Shown here in pieces: positions 49,811 through 59,703 of a stretch of DNA of 64,000 bases. Origin of the DNA: Campylobacter lari (GTDB lineage: Bacteria > Campylobacterota > Campylobacteria > Campylobacterales > Campylobacteraceae); NCBI RefSeq assembly GCF_001017575.1, contig NZ_CP011372.1, forward strand, positions 1 through 64,000, in the 5' to 3' direction. Both the position numbers and the translations under genes were made by a program. Position 1 is the stretch's first letter, and the number at the start of each line of letters is the position of its first letter. Under the pieces are notes generated by a model. It was not told where the DNA came from and made no database searches. It saw only the letters and a list, made by a program, of their open reading frames with translations.

Positions 49811-50796
49811 TCTAAAACAACACCTTCATTTAATACAACTTCACCTATTACATAAGCGTCTGAGTTTTCTAAAACTTTTCCTACATTAGATGGATCTATT
49901 ACCATAACTAAGCCCACACCCATATTAAAGCTTCTATACATTTCAACTTCTTCTACACTTTGGCCTATTTGGTAAAAAATTTCAGGAGTTTTTAAATGAT
50001 GTTTTCTGATGATTGCGCCTATTCCTCTTGGGAAAACTCTAGGTAAATTTTCTACCAAACCACCACCTGTTATATGAGCTAGTGCATTAATGAATGGTTT
50101 TAATTTTAAAAAGTCTTTTACATAAATTCTTGTAGGTTCAAGTAAGATATCGATTAAATTTTTACCCTCTATTTTATCATCAAATTTAAGCTTTTGTGCT
50201 TCAAATAATACTTTTCTAGCTAAAGAATACCCATTAGAATGAAGCCCGCTACTAGGTAGAGCTAGTAAAATATCTCCATTTTTTACAAAATTTCTTCTAT
50301 CGATTTCATCTTTTTCAGCCATACCCACTGAAAAACCTGCTAAGTCAAAATCATTGCTATGATACATTCCAGGCATTTCAGCAGTTTCTCCGCCTATTAA
50401 GGCACAATTTGCTTTTTTACAACCATTAGCAATCCCTGCTACGACTTTTTTAGCAACTTCTACATCTAACTTTGCAGTTGCATAATAGTCTAGAAAAAAC
50501 AAAGGCGTAGCAAAATTGCAAATTAAATCATTTACACACATTGCTACTAAGTCCTCGCCTATGGTATCAAATTTTTGACTATCAATAGCAAGGCGCAACT
50601 TCGTACCTACTCCATCAGTTGCTGCTAGCATAACAGGATTTTTAAAACCACTTGGTATAGCAAAAGCACCTGAAAAAGAGCCTATGCCACCTAAAACATT
50701 TTCATTAAAAGTTTCTTTTACTAAAGGCTTGATTGCTTCTACAAAAGCATTGCCATTATCTATACTTACGCCCGCATCTTCATAGCTTATATTCAT
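49807..50796 (-). CDS. purM: Phosphoribosylformylglycinamidine cyclo-ligase
   Basis: PurM makes aminoimidazole ribotide in purine synthesis. The 329-residue protein contains NVLGGIGSFSGAFAIP near residue 34, ATDGVGTKLRLA near 60, the ALIGGETAEMPGMY motif near 132 and HITGGGLVENLPRV near 240, all typical of the family. ATG 50796 is divergent from coaE over a 58-base spacer. purM-coaE-dapF order is recalled from C. jejuni. Confidence 0.97.
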   Translation of the reverse strand: MNISYEDAGVSIDNGNAFVEAIKPLVKETFNENVLGGIGSFSGAFAIPSGFKNPVMLAATDGVGTKLRLAIDSQKFDTIGEDLVAMCVNDLICNFATPLFFLDYYATAKLDVEVAKKVVAGIANGCKKANCALIGGETAEMPGMYHSNDFDLAGFSVGMAEKDEIDRRNFVKNGDILLALPSSGLHSNGYSLARKVLFEAQKLKFDDKIEGKNLIDILLEPTRIYVKDFLKLKPFINALAHITGGGLVENLPRVFPRGIGAIIRKHHLKTPEIFYQIGQSVEEVEMYRSFNMGVGLVMVIDPSNVGKVLENSDAYVIGEVVLNEGVVLE

Positions 50797-50854
50797 TTAT
50801 CTTCCTTTAAGAATTTAAAAGGTATTTTAACTAAAAATGTTTTAAGGCTAAATT

Positions 50855-51457
50855 ATGCAAAATGCTTATTTTGTAACTTCAAGTATAGCGGGTGGAAAGT
50901 CAAGCTTTATAAAAATAGTTCAAAATTTGGGTTTTGATACTTTAAGCGCAGATACAATAGCTCATGAGCTTTTAAATGAAAATGCAAATTCCATAGCTAA
51001 GCTTTTTAATGATGATGATTTAATCATAGCAGGAAAAATAGATAGAAAAAAACTTGGTGCTATTGTATTTAATAATTTAAATGCCAAAAAAAAGTTAGAA
51101 GATTTTTTACATCCTAAAATCAAAGAAGTAATTTTGCAAAAAGCCCAAATTTTAGATAAAAAAAACAAAGCTTTTTTTATAGAACTGCCTTTATTTTTTG
51201 AAAACAATCACTATCAAAATTTAGGAAAAAGTATATTAATTTATACGCCAAAAGAACTTCTACTTCAAAGACTAATACAAAGAGATAATTTAGATGAAAA
51301 TGAAGCCTTAAAAAGAATTAATTTACAACTTGATATAGAAGAAAAACTAAAAAAAGCAGATTTTGTGATAAAAAATACTTCAGGTTATGAAAATTTTGAG
51401 AAAAATGTGCTAAATTTTTTAAAACACACTTTAAAGGTAATGGATGAAATTTTATAA
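50855..51457 (+). CDS. coaE: Dephospho-CoA kinase
   Basis: CoaE is the last enzyme of coenzyme A synthesis. The 200-residue protein has the P-loop SIAGGKSSF near residue 10 and LSADTIAHELL near residue 31, with the DxD-like Asp that activates the 3'-hydroxyl, and a lid region RLIQRDNLDENEALKR. The start follows an AAGG site. The last 14 bases overlap dapF. The P-loop has Ala-Gly-Gly in place of the commoner Gly-Ser-Gly but is complete. Confidence 0.93.
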   Translation: MQNAYFVTSSIAGGKSSFIKIVQNLGFDTLSADTIAHELLNENANSIAKLFNDDDLIIAGKIDRKKLGAIVFNNLNAKKKLEDFLHPKIKEVILQKAQILDKKNKAFFIELPLFFENNHYQNLGKSILIYTPKELLLQRLIQRDNLDENEALKRINLQLDIEEKLKKADFVIKNTSGYENFEKNVLNFLKHTLKVMDEIL

Positions 51458-52193
51458 GTACTGTGCAAGTGGAAATGATTTTGTAGTATTTGCAGATAGT
51501 GAAAAAAAAGATCGTAGCGAGTTAGCCAAAATTCTTTGTAATCGTTATGAGGGTATAGGCGCTGATGGACTTATAGTAGTTGTGCCTCATGATAGATATG
51601 ATTTTGAATGGGAATTTTATAATTGTGATGGGAGTAAGGCAAGTATGTGTGGTAATGGCTCGCGTGCAGCAGCGCATTTTGCCCATCATTATTTAAAAAA
51701 ATCTCAATATTTAAATTTCTTAACCGGCGCAGGGCTTATAAAGTCTTTTGTTGATGATGACATAGTTGAAATAAAACTTAGCGGGGTAAAGGATATCAAA
51801 GAAGCTTTTGAATATAAGGGTAGAATTTGGCAAGGTTGTAATACCGGAGTTCCACACATAGTAACCTTTGTTGATGATTTAAATGAATTTGATATAAATT
51901 TATGCAAGGAAGTGCGTAAAAAATATAATGCAAATGTTAATTTTGCTAAAGTGGAAGATGATGAGTTTATAAGAGTTAGAACTTATGAACGTGGAGTAGA
52001 AGATGAGACTTTAGCTTGTGGTACGGGCATGGGGGCTTGTTTTTATCTAGCGTATTTAAATCAAAAAGTTAAAGATGATATTTTGGTAAAACCAAAGAGT
52101 AATGAAAGTTTGTATTTTAGATTAGAAGAGGATCAAATATTTTTTAGAGGAAAGGTGAAGTGCTGTTTTGAAGCTGATTATAATTTTACTTAG
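51444..52193 (+). CDS. dapF: Diaminopimelate epimerase
   Basis: DapF interconverts LL- and meso-diaminopimelate for lysine and peptidoglycan. The 249-residue protein carries both catalytic Cys motifs: CGNGSRAAA near residue 68 and ACGTGMGAC near residue 191, and starts MKFYKYCASGNDF, typical of DapF. It overlaps coaE by 14 bases and the following gene by 26 bases, indicating one operon. Confidence 0.96.
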   Translation: MKFYKYCASGNDFVVFADSEKKDRSELAKILCNRYEGIGADGLIVVVPHDRYDFEWEFYNCDGSKASMCGNGSRAAAHFAHHYLKKSQYLNFLTGAGLIKSFVDDDIVEIKLSGVKDIKEAFEYKGRIWQGCNTGVPHIVTFVDDLNEFDINLCKEVRKKYNANVNFAKVEDDEFIRVRTYERGVEDETLACGTGMGACFYLAYLNQKVKDDILVKPKSNESLYFRLEEDQIFFRGKVKCCFEADYNFT

Positions 52194-52875
52194 TAGTGTC
52201 TTATTTTTAAAAGCTGAATTTATAGCAGGTTTTGATGAGCAATACTATACTTTAAGTATAAAAGAAAAGCGTGAAGTTTTTATCAAAAAAATCAATGCTT
52301 TATTAGATGTTTCTTTTAAAGAGATAGAAAAGGAAAAAGAATTTGTAAATATTTTTTTTAGGGAAGCTTTAAAGAATAATTTTAGAAAACTAAATTCTAA
52401 TGCTGTGCAAAAACTATGGTCTTTAAAAGAAAAATATCGCGTTAAAAATTTATACGATCATAAAGAATATCAAATGCGTATCCAAAAGGTACCAAAGTCT
52501 TTAGCTATAGCTCAAGCTATTATTGAAAGTGCAACTGGTACAAGTCGTTTTGCTAAAGAGGCAAATAATTTATTTGGAGAATGGACTTGGGGTGAAAAAG
52601 GTTTAATTCCAAAAGAAAGAGGCGAGGGTAAAACTCACAAAATTCGTATATTTGATAGTTTGCAAGAAAGTGTGGATTCATACTTGCTTAATTTAAATCG
52701 CCATGATGCTTATAAAGAATTTAGATCTTGGCGGTGGGATACTATAAGTGAAAATAAAAAACTTGATGGTAAAGAAGCAGCAAGTCATTTAGAAAAATAC
52801 TCAGAGATTAAAAGTAATTATACTAAGCTCATTATTTCTATTATAGAACAACATAATCTTGATGAGTTAGATTAG
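52168..52875 (+). CDS. Exported Bax-like glucosaminidase
   Basis: A 235-residue protein with an N-terminal signal peptide (residues 1-16) and a Bax/mannosyl-glycoprotein endo-beta-N-acetylglucosaminidase-type domain: LAIAQAIIESATGTSRFA near residue 114, with a catalytic Glu, then NLFGEWTWGEKG near 136. Such enzymes cut peptidoglycan. The start is TTG within the end of dapF, so expression probably follows dapF. It ends convergently with the ATPase gene, overlapping it by 4 bases. Confidence 0.85.
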   Translation: MKLIIILLSSVLFLKAEFIAGFDEQYYTLSIKEKREVFIKKINALLDVSFKEIEKEKEFVNIFFREALKNNFRKLNSNAVQKLWSLKEKYRVKNLYDHKEYQMRIQKVPKSLAIAQAIIESATGTSRFAKEANNLFGEWTWGEKGLIPKERGEGKTHKIRIFDSLQESVDSYLLNLNRHDAYKEFRSWRWDTISENKKLDGKEAASHLEKYSEIKSNYTKLIISIIEQHNLDELD

Positions 52876-53933
52876 TTACCCAAAGCCCACTCATCAAAAG
52901 GTAAAATCATCACACGAACCCCTTCTATGAAAAACTCATCTCTTTGCGAAAGTGTGATGATATAAATAGTCGAAAGTGCGAGTTGGTTTTTACTAAGTAT
53001 TTTTTTGACTTTTAAGCTAAGCAAATCTTTATCTTTAAAGGGTGAGCATAAAAATGCATTTTTAAGACTTGGTAAGTAAAAATCAAAATGCTTAGTATAA
53101 AAAATTTCTTGCTTAAATTTGAACAACTCGCTTAAAATCAAATTTTCAAACAAAGCACTAAAGTCTTTTTGTATGCTTAGAGAATTTTTTAATGAAAAGT
53201 CCCAAAAATATACTTTTTTTAAATTTTTTTCAAGATTTTTTACAAAATACAAAGTGTAGTTTGATTCTAGTTTTTCTATGCTTTTATATAAGGTATCTTT
53301 GGAAATTTTTATACTATTTTTTAGAGTTTTTAATAACTCATTAACGCTAAATTCATTCCCAAGTTCTAAGGCAATTTGTTTGAGTATAGTAAGCTCTAAT
53401 GGGGTATAAAAGCTTTTTAAGTATGATGAATTTGTGTTAAAGTTGTGATTTAAAATCACATTGCGTCCTGTGTGTAAAAAATAACTTACCATGGTTTTGG
53501 TATCAGCATATTTTTTATTTAAGCTTAAAAATTCTTCAAAATCTAAATAATCTAAATGAAGTTCTTCAAACTGATCTAAGCAAAAATTACTATCACAAAC
53601 GCTAAGTATGATTTGCAAGTTAAGATGTTTTAAACTAGCAAAGTCAAAATCATGAGCAAAATTACACAAAGCTAGAAATTTAATTTGCGGATTATAAGTT
53701 AAAAACGAATTTAAATTTATTAAAGCACTTGCTTGAAATTTTAAATCATCACAATCGATAAAAAGTATATTTTCTGCTTTATATAAAGACAAAAAATTTA
53801 AAATTAAATTTTTCTTACCACTTGCAAAACCACCTTTTATGACGATGTTTTTATGGGTTTGGATTTGAATTTTTCTTTCATCAAATTTTTGAAATTTTGG
53901 GTAATTATCGTAAAAAAATTGTAGTGATTTCAT
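52872..53933 (-). CDS. ATPase-like protein with degenerate P-loop, function unknown
   Basis: A 353-residue protein with a P-loop-like GGFASGKK at residues 34-41 where the usual Thr or Ser after Lys is Lys, and LFIDCDDLKF near residue 56 like a Walker B strand. The rest resembles ATPases of the AAA_14/archaeal type, with a possible winged-helix segment near residue 200 (EFSVNELLKTLKNSI). The frame extends upstream into tRNA-Ala, so I start at ATG 53933. It directly follows the tRNA. A helix-turn-helix protein is recalled at this place in C. jejuni. Confidence 0.75.
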   Translation of the reverse strand: MKSLQFFYDNYPKFQKFDERKIQIQTHKNIVIKGGFASGKKNLILNFLSLYKAENILFIDCDDLKFQASALINLNSFLTYNPQIKFLALCNFAHDFDFASLKHLNLQIILSVCDSNFCLDQFEELHLDYLDFEEFLSLNKKYADTKTMVSYFLHTGRNVILNHNFNTNSSYLKSFYTPLELTILKQIALELGNEFSVNELLKTLKNSIKISKDTLYKSIEKLESNYTLYFVKNLEKNLKKVYFWDFSLKNSLSIQKDFSALFENLILSELFKFKQEIFYTKHFDFYLPSLKNAFLCSPFKDKDLLSLKVKKILSKNQLALSTIYIITLSQRDEFFIEGVRVMILPFDEWALGN

Positions 53934-53951
53934 AGATTTCTTTATACTAAA

Positions 53952-54027
53952 TGGTGGAGCATAGCGGGTTTGAACCGCTGACCCCAACGCTGCCAGCGTT
54001 GTGCTCTCCCAGCTGAGCTAATGCCCC
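53952..54027 (-). tRNA. tRNA-Ala (anticodon GGC)
   Basis: On the minus strand a 76-base cloverleaf folds: acceptor GGGGCAT pairs with ATGCTCC, stem CAACG/CGTTG encloses CTGGCAG with anticodon GGC (plus-strand GCC at 53992-53994), and the T arm has GGTTCAAACCC. A 3' ACCA is encoded. Confidence 0.96.
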
Positions 54028-54040
54028 TTTAGATTTTGAA

Positions 54041-54051
54041 ATCATACTATA
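54041..54051 (-). promoter_or_regulatory. Promoter -10 for tRNA-Ala
   Basis: On the minus strand TATAGT at 54051-54046 or TATGAT at 54046-54041 lies 14-19 bases before the mature tRNA. Confidence 0.4.
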
Positions 54052-54156
54052 TCTTTTCTTAGATTTTCTTAATGCATAAAAAATCTTGTAAAATTTGTAA
54101 AATTTAATTTTTATCCTTTTAAAAAGGAAAATAATTAAAAAAAATATATAAATTTC

Positions 54157-54186
54157 TTGACATAGCAAAGGCTCTTTTTATATAAT
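54157..54186 (+). promoter_or_regulatory. Sigma-70 promoter for the S10-spc operon
   Basis: A canonical pair: TTGACA at 54157-54162 and TATAAT at 54181-54186, 18 bases apart. This is the best promoter in the window, and a leader of about 60 bases follows before rpsJ. Confidence 0.85.
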
Positions 54187-54208
54187 CTCAACATCATTTT
54201 ATATGGTG

Positions 54209-54230
54209 GTTAGATTCTTATGGGTCTAAC
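54209..54230 (+). promoter_or_regulatory. Leader hairpin before rpsJ
   Basis: GTTAGA at 54209-54214 pairs with TCTAAC at 54225-54230 within the rpsJ leader. A regulatory role, such as r-protein feedback, is only possible. Confidence 0.35.
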
Positions 54231-54253
54231 GAGTTCTTTACAAAGGAAAAAAT

Positions 54254-54565
54254 ATGGAAAGAATCAGGCTTAAGCTAAAAGCTTATGACCACAGAGTTCT
54301 AGATCGCACAGTTGCAGCAATTGTAGAAGCTGTTAAAAGAACAGGTGCTGACATCAGAGGTCCAGTGCCAATGCCTACAAAAATCAAAAGATACACAGTT
54401 TTGAAATCTCCACACATCAACAAAGATTCACGCGAACAATTTGAGATGAGAATTCATGCTCGTATGCTTGATATTGTAGCAGCTACTCCAGATACAGTAG
54501 ATTCACTCACTAAGCTTGACTTGGCTCCAGAGGTCAATGTTGAAGTAAGAGCTATGGGTAAATAA
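54254..54565 (+). CDS. rpsJ: 30S ribosomal protein S10
   Basis: S10 belongs to the 30S head and also acts with NusB in antitermination. The 103-residue protein starts [18 protein letters not shown], typical of the family, with [19 protein letters not shown] near residue 37. It is the first gene of a run of 20 ribosomal protein genes plus secY, behind the strong promoter. An AAAGGAA ribosome binding site is present. Confidence 0.98.
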   Translation: MERIRLKLKAYDHRVLDRTVAAIVEAVKRTGADIRGPVPMPTKIKRYTVLKSPHINKDSREQFEMRIHARMLDIVAATPDTVDSLTKLDLAPEVNVEVRAMGK

Positions 54566-54574
54566 GGATAGAAT

Positions 54575-55150
54575 ATGGAATACATTGTAGAAAAAATTGG
54601 TATGAGTAGAACAATCAGCACGCCAAGCATTCCTGTAACCTTACTTAAACTTGTTCAAACTAAAGTATGTGAAGTAGAAAATGGAAAAGCTTTGGTTGCT
54701 TATGTAAAAGGCAAAGCAAATAATAAATGCATTGCAGGTCAGCAAAAAAAATACAATCTTTCAGCTGAATATAATAGATTTGCTTCTTTAGAAGTAGCAA
54801 ACACAGAAGCAGGCGATATTGATCTTAATCCTTTAAAAGAAGCTTCTATTTTAAAAGTAAGCTTTAATTCTAAAGGTAGAGGTTATAGTGGGGTTGTTAA
54901 AAGACATGGATTTGCCGGAGGTCCTGCAAGTCACGGTTCAAGATTCCACAGACGTCACGGTTCAATCGGTAACCGCGAATGGCCAGGTCGTGTTCAACCA
55001 GGTATGAAAATGGCAGGTCATTATGGTAATGTAAAAGTTACTGTTAAAAATGAAGTAGTTTCATTTGATGAAGAAAATGGCATCTTAGTAGTAAAAGGTG
55101 CGGTACCAGGATTTAATGGTGCTATGGGTAAAATAAGGATTGCAAAATGA
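54575..55150 (+). CDS. rplC: 50S ribosomal protein L3
   Basis: L3 nucleates large-subunit assembly near the peptidyl-transferase centre. The 191-residue protein has the conserved [19 protein letters not shown] stretch near residue 108, [12 protein letters not shown] following, and the GAVPG segment at the C terminus. It lies 9 bases after rpsJ and overlaps rplD by 4 bases. Confidence 0.98.
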   Translation: MEYIVEKIGMSRTISTPSIPVTLLKLVQTKVCEVENGKALVAYVKGKANNKCIAGQQKKYNLSAEYNRFASLEVANTEAGDIDLNPLKEASILKVSFNSKGRGYSGVVKRHGFAGGPASHGSRFHRRHGSIGNREWPGRVQPGMKMAGHYGNVKVTVKNEVVSFDEENGILVVKGAVPGFNGAMGKIRIAK

Positions 55151-55761
55151 GTAAAGTAACTGTTTTAAATGATAAATTTGAAAAAGCTAGTGAACTCGAT
55201 CTTCCAGCAAAATATGCAGAAGTTAATCCTCACAACCTTTATTTATATGTAAAATCTTATCTTGCTAGCCTTAGAGCAAACACAGCTCATACTAAAGGTA
55301 GAAGCGATGTAAGCGGTGGTGGTAAAAAACCATGGAGACAAAAAGGTCGTGGTGGTGCAAGAGCAGGTTCAACAAGAACGAATGTTTGGGTTGGTGGTGC
55401 TGTAGCATTTGGTCCTACAAACAATCGTAACTATTTCCAAAAAGTTAATAAAAAACAAAAACGCTTAGCGCTTGAAAGAGCATTGGCTGATAAAGCACAA
55501 AACAATGCATTATTCTCAGTAGATAGTTTAAGCATTGAAAGCGGTAAAACAAAAGATGCAAATGCAGTTATTAAAAAGCTTGGTTTAAAAGATGCTTTAA
55601 TTGTAAAAGATTTACTAGATGAAAAAACACTTCTTGCTTTTAGAAACTTAGCAAATTGCTATGTAGTTGATATTAGCGAAGTAAATGCTTATTTAGTATC
55701 TGTATTTAATGCTGTTATCATTGAAAAAGCAGCGCTTGAATCTATCGTAAAAGAGGGTTAA
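55147..55761 (+). CDS. rplD: 50S ribosomal protein L4
   Basis: L4 lines the exit tunnel. The 204-residue protein shows the tunnel-loop region [18 protein letters not shown] near residue 58, which is strongly conserved in the family. Its ATG overlaps the rplC stop (ATGA), and rplW follows one base after its end. Confidence 0.98.
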   Translation: MSKVTVLNDKFEKASELDLPAKYAEVNPHNLYLYVKSYLASLRANTAHTKGRSDVSGGGKKPWRQKGRGGARAGSTRTNVWVGGAVAFGPTNNRNYFQKVNKKQKRLALERALADKAQNNALFSVDSLSIESGKTKDANAVIKKLGLKDALIVKDLLDEKTLLAFRNLANCYVVDISEVNAYLVSVFNAVIIEKAALESIVKEG

Positions 55762-55762
55762 A

Positions 55763-56044
55763 ATGGCAGATATTACTGATATAAAAACAATACTTTACAC
55801 TGAAAAAAGCTTAAACCTTCAAGAGCAAGGTGTTGTAGTTATTCAAACTTCTCCAAAAATGACTAAAAATGGTCTAAAAGAAGTTTTAAGAGAATATTTT
55901 GGTGTAACTCCAGTAAGAATTAATTCTTTAAAAATGGATGGAAAAGTAAAGCGTTTTAGAGGTCGTGAAGGTCAAAGAAATAGCTTTAAAAAATTCTATG
56001 TTAAGCTACCAGAAGGTGTGAGCTTAGAAAGTTCGGAGGCATAA
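55763..56044 (+). CDS. rplW: 50S ribosomal protein L23
   Basis: L23 sits at the exit of the tunnel and docks signal recognition particle and trigger factor. The 93-residue protein has [11 protein letters not shown] near residue 13 and the basic loop [19 protein letters not shown], matching L23. It is spaced one base on each side from rplD and rplB. Confidence 0.97.
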   Translation: MADITDIKTILYTEKSLNLQEQGVVVIQTSPKMTKNGLKEVLREYFGVTPVRINSLKMDGKVKRFRGREGQRNSFKKFYVKLPEGVSLESSEA

Positions 56045-56045
56045 G

Positions 56046-56876
56046 ATGGCAATTAAAACTTATAAACCATATACTCCAAGTAGAAGATACATCACAGGTG
56101 TAAGCTCTGATGATATCACAGCGAAAGCTAGTGTGCGTTCATTACTTGTAAAACTTCCAGCTCATGCAGGTCGTAACAATAATGGTAGAATCACAAGCCG
56201 TCATAAAGAAGCAGGTGCTAAAAAACTTTACAGAATTATAGATTTTAAAAGAAGAAAATTTGGTATTGAAGGTAAAGTTGAAGCAATCGAGTACGATCCA
56301 TACAGAAATTGTCGTATTGCATTAATCTCTTATAGAGATGGTGAAAAAAGATACATCTTACAACCAAAAGGTTTAAGTGTTGGTGATGTTGTTTGTGCTG
56401 CTGAAAGCGGACTTGACATTAAACCAGGTAATGCAATGAAATTAAGAAACATCCCAGTGGGTACTATCGTACACAATATTGAGTTAAAGCCAGGTAAAGG
56501 CGGTCAAATGATCCGTTCAGCAGGTGCTTATGCTCAATTAATGGGTAAAGAAGAAAAATACGTTATCTTAAGACTTGCAAGTGGTGAAATGAGACAAGTT
56601 TTAGCTGAATGTATGGCAAGTATCGGTGAAGTTGGCAATGAAGAATGGTCAAACGTGACTATCGGTAAAGCAGGTAGAAATCGCCATAGAGGTATTCGTC
56701 CTCAAACAAGAGGTTCTGCGATGAACCCAGTTGATCACCCGCACGGTGGGGGTGAAGGTAAGAAAAATTCAGGCCGTCATCCAGTTACTCCATGGGGTAA
56801 ACCAACTAAAGGTGCTAAAACTCGCCGTAAAAAAGCTAGCGATAAGCTAATAATTTCAAGAAGAAAAGGAAAGTAA
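56046..56876 (+). CDS. rplB: 50S ribosomal protein L2
   Basis: L2 is essential for subunit association and peptidyl-transferase organisation. The 276-residue protein contains the highly conserved [16 protein letters not shown]-like segment ([17 protein letters not shown] near residue 225) and [13 protein letters not shown] near 131. Length is typical. rpsS begins one base after its stop. Confidence 0.98.
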   Translation: MAIKTYKPYTPSRRYITGVSSDDITAKASVRSLLVKLPAHAGRNNNGRITSRHKEAGAKKLYRIIDFKRRKFGIEGKVEAIEYDPYRNCRIALISYRDGEKRYILQPKGLSVGDVVCAAESGLDIKPGNAMKLRNIPVGTIVHNIELKPGKGGQMIRSAGAYAQLMGKEEKYVILRLASGEMRQVLAECMASIGEVGNEEWSNVTIGKAGRNRHRGIRPQTRGSAMNPVDHPHGGGEGKKNSGRHPVTPWGKPTKGAKTRRKKASDKLIISRRKGK

Positions 56877-56877
56877 G

Positions 56878-57159
56878 ATGGCTAGGTCACTAAAAAAAGG
56901 TCCTTTTGTTGATGACCATGTAATGAAAAAAGTCATCGCTGCTAAAAAAGCTAACGATGGTAAGCCAATTAAAACTTGGTCAAGACGCAGCACTATTATA
57001 CCTGATATGATAGGTTTAACTTTTAATGTTCATAATGGAAAAAGCTTTATCCCAGTATATGTTACTGAAAATCATATCGGTTACAAATTAGGTGAATTTG
57101 CACCTACTAGAACATTCAAGGGTCACAAAGGCTCTGTTCAGAAAAAAATAGGTAAGTAA
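56878..57159 (+). CDS. rpsS: 30S ribosomal protein S19
   Basis: S19 binds with S13 in the 30S head. The 93-residue protein starts [18 protein letters not shown] and has [20 protein letters not shown] near residue 37, typical of S19, and [12 protein letters not shown] near the end. It lies one base after rplB. Confidence 0.98.
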   Translation: MARSLKKGPFVDDHVMKKVIAAKKANDGKPIKTWSRRSTIIPDMIGLTFNVHNGKSFIPVYVTENHIGYKLGEFAPTRTFKGHKGSVQKKIGK

Positions 57160-57168
57160 GGGAGATTT

Positions 57169-57543
57169 ATGAGTAGAGCGTTAATTAAATTCATAAGATT
57201 ATCTCCAACTAAAGCGAGATTGATTGCTAGAGAAGTTCAAGGTATGAATGCAGAGCTTGCATTAGCTAGTTTGAAATTTATGCCAAATAAAGGTGCTAAA
57301 TTTATAGCAAATGCTATTTCAAGTGCTGTAGCAAATGGCGGATTTGAAGCAAATGAAGTTGTTGTTTCAAGTTGTCGTGTTGATGCTGGTGCGGTTTTAA
57401 AAAGATTTAGACCAAGAGCTAGAGGAAGTGCTAGTCGTATTAGAAAGCCAACTTCACACATTTTGGTAGAAGTTAGTAAAGTAGAAGCAAATGCTGAAAA
57501 AACTACAAAAGCTAAAAAAGCATCAGTGAAAAAGGAAAGCTAA
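57169..57543 (+). CDS. rplV: 50S ribosomal protein L22
   Basis: L22 lines the exit tunnel with L4. The 124-residue protein has [18 protein letters not shown] near residue 9 and the beta-hairpin [18 protein letters not shown] near 84, typical of L22, with a Lys- and Glu-rich C-terminal tail of about 15 residues. Confidence 0.97.
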   Translation: MSRALIKFIRLSPTKARLIAREVQGMNAELALASLKFMPNKGAKFIANAISSAVANGGFEANEVVVSSCRVDAGAVLKRFRPRARGSASRIRKPTSHILVEVSKVEANAEKTTKAKKASVKKES

Positions 57544-57544
57544 T

Positions 57545-58246
57545 ATGGGACAAAAAGTAAATCCGATTGGTTTAAGACTAGGAATTAATAGAAATTGGGA
57601 ATCAAGATGGTTTCCTACAAAAGCTAATTTAGCAGAAAATATTGGTGAAGATTATAAAATCAGAACTTTCTTAAAAAGAAAACTTTATTATGCAGGAATT
57701 AGCCAAATTCTTGTAGAAAGAACAGCGAAAAAATTAAGAGTAACTGTTGTAGCTGCAAGACCAGGGATTATTATTGGTAAAAAAGGTAGTGATGTTGATA
57801 TTTTAAGAAAAGAACTTCAAGATTTAATCAAAAAAGAAGTTAATATCAATATCAAAGAAGAAAGAAAAGCAGGTGCTTCAGCTCAGCTTGCAGCTGAAAG
57901 TGTTGCTACTCAACTTGAAAAAAGAATTGCTTTTAGAAGAGCAATGAAAAAAGTAATTCAAGGAGCGCAAAAAGCAGGTGCTAAAGGGATTAAAGTTTCA
58001 GTTTCAGGCCGTTTAGGTGGTGCTGAAATGGCAAGAACTGAATGGTACTTAGAAGGTCGTGTTCCACTTCATACTTTAAGAGCAAAAATCGATTATGGTT
58101 TTGCAGAAGCACATACTACTTATGGAAACATAGGTATTAAAGTATGGATCTTCAAAGGTGAAGTTTTACAAAAGGGTGTTCAACCTGAAAAAACCGAAGA
58201 AAACGCTCCAGCTAAAAAAACTAGAAGAGCAAGAAGAGGTAAATAA
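57545..58246 (+). CDS. rpsC: 30S ribosomal protein S3
   Basis: S3 forms the mRNA entry helicase site. The 233-residue protein has [18 protein letters not shown] at the start, a KH domain with [18 protein letters not shown] near residue 73 and the C-terminal domain with [20 protein letters not shown] near 156. The last 20 residues are basic and low-complexity. Confidence 0.98.
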   Translation: MGQKVNPIGLRLGINRNWESRWFPTKANLAENIGEDYKIRTFLKRKLYYAGISQILVERTAKKLRVTVVAARPGIIIGKKGSDVDILRKELQDLIKKEVNINIKEERKAGASAQLAAESVATQLEKRIAFRRAMKKVIQGAQKAGAKGIKVSVSGRLGGAEMARTEWYLEGRVPLHTLRAKIDYGFAEAHTTYGNIGIKVWIFKGEVLQKGVQPEKTEENAPAKKTRRARRGK

Positions 58247-58248
58247 TC

Positions 58249-58674
58249 ATGTTAATGCCAAAAAGAACAAAATATCGTAAAATGATGAAAGGGCGTAACA
58301 GAGGTTATGCCAACAGAGGGACTGAATTTACTTTTGGTGATTTTGCCCTAAAAGCAACTGAAGCTGGCCGTATCAATTCACGTCAAATCGAAGCAGCTCG
58401 TATTGCTTTAACTCGTTTTGTAAAAAGACAAGGTAAAACTTGGATTAGAGTTTTCCCAGATAAACCTCTAACTAAAAAACCTTTAGAAACTCGTATGGGT
58501 AAAGGTAAAGGTGCAGTTGAGGAATGGGTAATGAACATTAAACCAGGTCGTATCATTTATGAAATGGCAGGGGTTAATGAAGAAATGGCAAGACAAGCTT
58601 TAACTTTAGCGATGCACAAATTGCCATTTAAAACTAAGTTTGTTACAAGAGAGAGCCAAAATGAAATATACTGA
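58249..58674 (+). CDS. rplP: 50S ribosomal protein L16
   Basis: L16 organises the A site of the large subunit. The 141-residue protein reads [19 protein letters not shown] from ATG 58249, with the alternative ATG two codons later rejected because a GAGG site is better spaced for the first. [19 protein letters not shown] near residue 84 is characteristic. It overlaps rpmC by 14 bases. Confidence 0.97.
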   Translation: MLMPKRTKYRKMMKGRNRGYANRGTEFTFGDFALKATEAGRINSRQIEAARIALTRFVKRQGKTWIRVFPDKPLTKKPLETRMGKGKGAVEEWVMNIKPGRIIYEMAGVNEEMARQALTLAMHKLPFKTKFVTRESQNEIY

Positions 58675-58846
58675 GATTAAAGATAAAACAGCAGGTGAGC
58701 TTGCAACAATGCTAAAAGAAAAAAAGGTGCTTTTATTTACTTTAAGACAAAAGCTAAAAACAATGCAGCTAACTAATCCTAAAGAGATTAGCGAAGTTAA
58801 AAAAGACATCGCTAGAATCAATACTGCAATTAGCGCTTTAAAATAA
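58661..58846 (+). CDS. rpmC: 50S ribosomal protein L29
   Basis: L29 lies near the exit tunnel next to L23. The 61-residue protein starts [14 protein letters not shown] and is helical with [13 protein letters not shown] near the end, typical of the family. I start at ATG 58661; an in-frame ATG seven codons upstream lies deeper in rplP. GAGAGCC-type sequence serves as ribosome binding site. Confidence 0.93.
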   Translation: MKYTEIKDKTAGELATMLKEKKVLLFTLRQKLKTMQLTNPKEISEVKKDIARINTAISALK

Positions 58847-58855
58847 GGATAGAAA

Positions 58856-59107
58856 ATGGCATTTAAAAGAGAAATTCAAGGCGTTGTTGTTCAAATTGCT
58901 GGAGATAAAACAGCAACAATTTTGGTTGAAAGAAAAGTGGTTCACCCAAAATACAGAAAAATCGTAAAACGCTTTAAAAAATATTTAATTCATGATGAAA
59001 GAAATGAGCTTAAAGTGGGAAATACTGTAGTTGCTATTGAATGTAGACCACTTTCTAAGAGAAAATCATTTCGCTTAAAAACTATAGTATCAGCAGGAGT
59101 TGAGTAA
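58856..59107 (+). CDS. rpsQ: 30S ribosomal protein S17
   Basis: S17 is an OB-fold primary-binding protein of the 30S body. The 83-residue protein has the [22 protein letters not shown] stretch near residue 24 in shortened form ([18 protein letters not shown]) and a [10 protein letters not shown] motif near residue 62. It lies 9 bases after rpmC with a GGATAG-type site, and its stop overlaps rplN by one base. Confidence 0.97.
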   Translation: MAFKREIQGVVVQIAGDKTATILVERKVVHPKYRKIVKRFKKYLIHDERNELKVGNTVVAIECRPLSKRKSFRLKTIVSAGVE

Positions 59108-59475
59108 TGATTCAAAGTTTTACTAGGCTTGCAGTTGCTGATAATAGCGGTGCAAAAGAATTAATGTGTATTAAGGTTTTAGGTGGTAGTAAAAGAAGAT
59201 ACGCTACTGTTGGTGATGTAATCGTTGCATCTGTAAAAAAAGCTCTACCAAATGGTAAAGTTAAAAAAGGTCAAGTAGTAAAAGCAGTTATCGTTAGAAC
59301 TAAAAAAGAAATTCATAGAGATAATGGTTCTTTAATTCGTTTTGATGAAAATGCGGCAGTTATTCTTGATGCTAAAAGAGAGCCTATCGGAACGCGTATT
59401 TTTGGACCAGTAGGTCGTGAAGTAAGATATGGTGGCTTTATGAAAATTGTTTCACTAGCACCGGAGGTGTTGTAA
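59107..59475 (+). CDS. rplN: 50S ribosomal protein L14
   Basis: L14 is a large-subunit interface protein that contacts the 30S subunit. The 122-residue protein has [20 protein letters not shown] near residue 8 and [13 protein letters not shown] near residue 97, both diagnostic. TAATG couples it to rplX. Confidence 0.98.
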   Translation: MIQSFTRLAVADNSGAKELMCIKVLGGSKRRYATVGDVIVASVKKALPNGKVKKGQVVKAVIVRTKKEIHRDNGSLIRFDENAAVILDAKREPIGTRIFGPVGREVRYGGFMKIVSLAPEVL

Positions 59476-59702
59476 TGAAATTAAAAATTAAAAAGAATGA
59501 TATGGTAAAAGTTATCGCAGGCGATGACAAAGGTAAAACAGGTAAAGTTTTAGCAGTATTTCCTAAAACAAATAAAGTAATTGTTGAGGGTTGTAAAATC
59601 GCTAAAAAAGCTGTTAAGCCAAGTGATAAAAATCCAAACGGCGGTTTTATCAATAAAGAAATGCCAATGGATATTTCAAATGTAGCAAAGGCAGGAGAAT
59701 AA
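59475..59702 (+). CDS. rplX: 50S ribosomal protein L24
   Basis: L24 is an assembly initiator of the large subunit. The 75-residue protein has the KOW motif [12 protein letters not shown] near residue 17 and ends shorter than many L24 proteins, as in related epsilonproteobacteria. The ATG overlaps the rplN stop by one base. Confidence 0.96.
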   Translation: MKLKIKKNDMVKVIAGDDKGKTGKVLAVFPKTNKVIVEGCKIAKKAVKPSDKNPNGGFINKEMPMDISNVAKAGE

Positions 59703-59703
59703 G

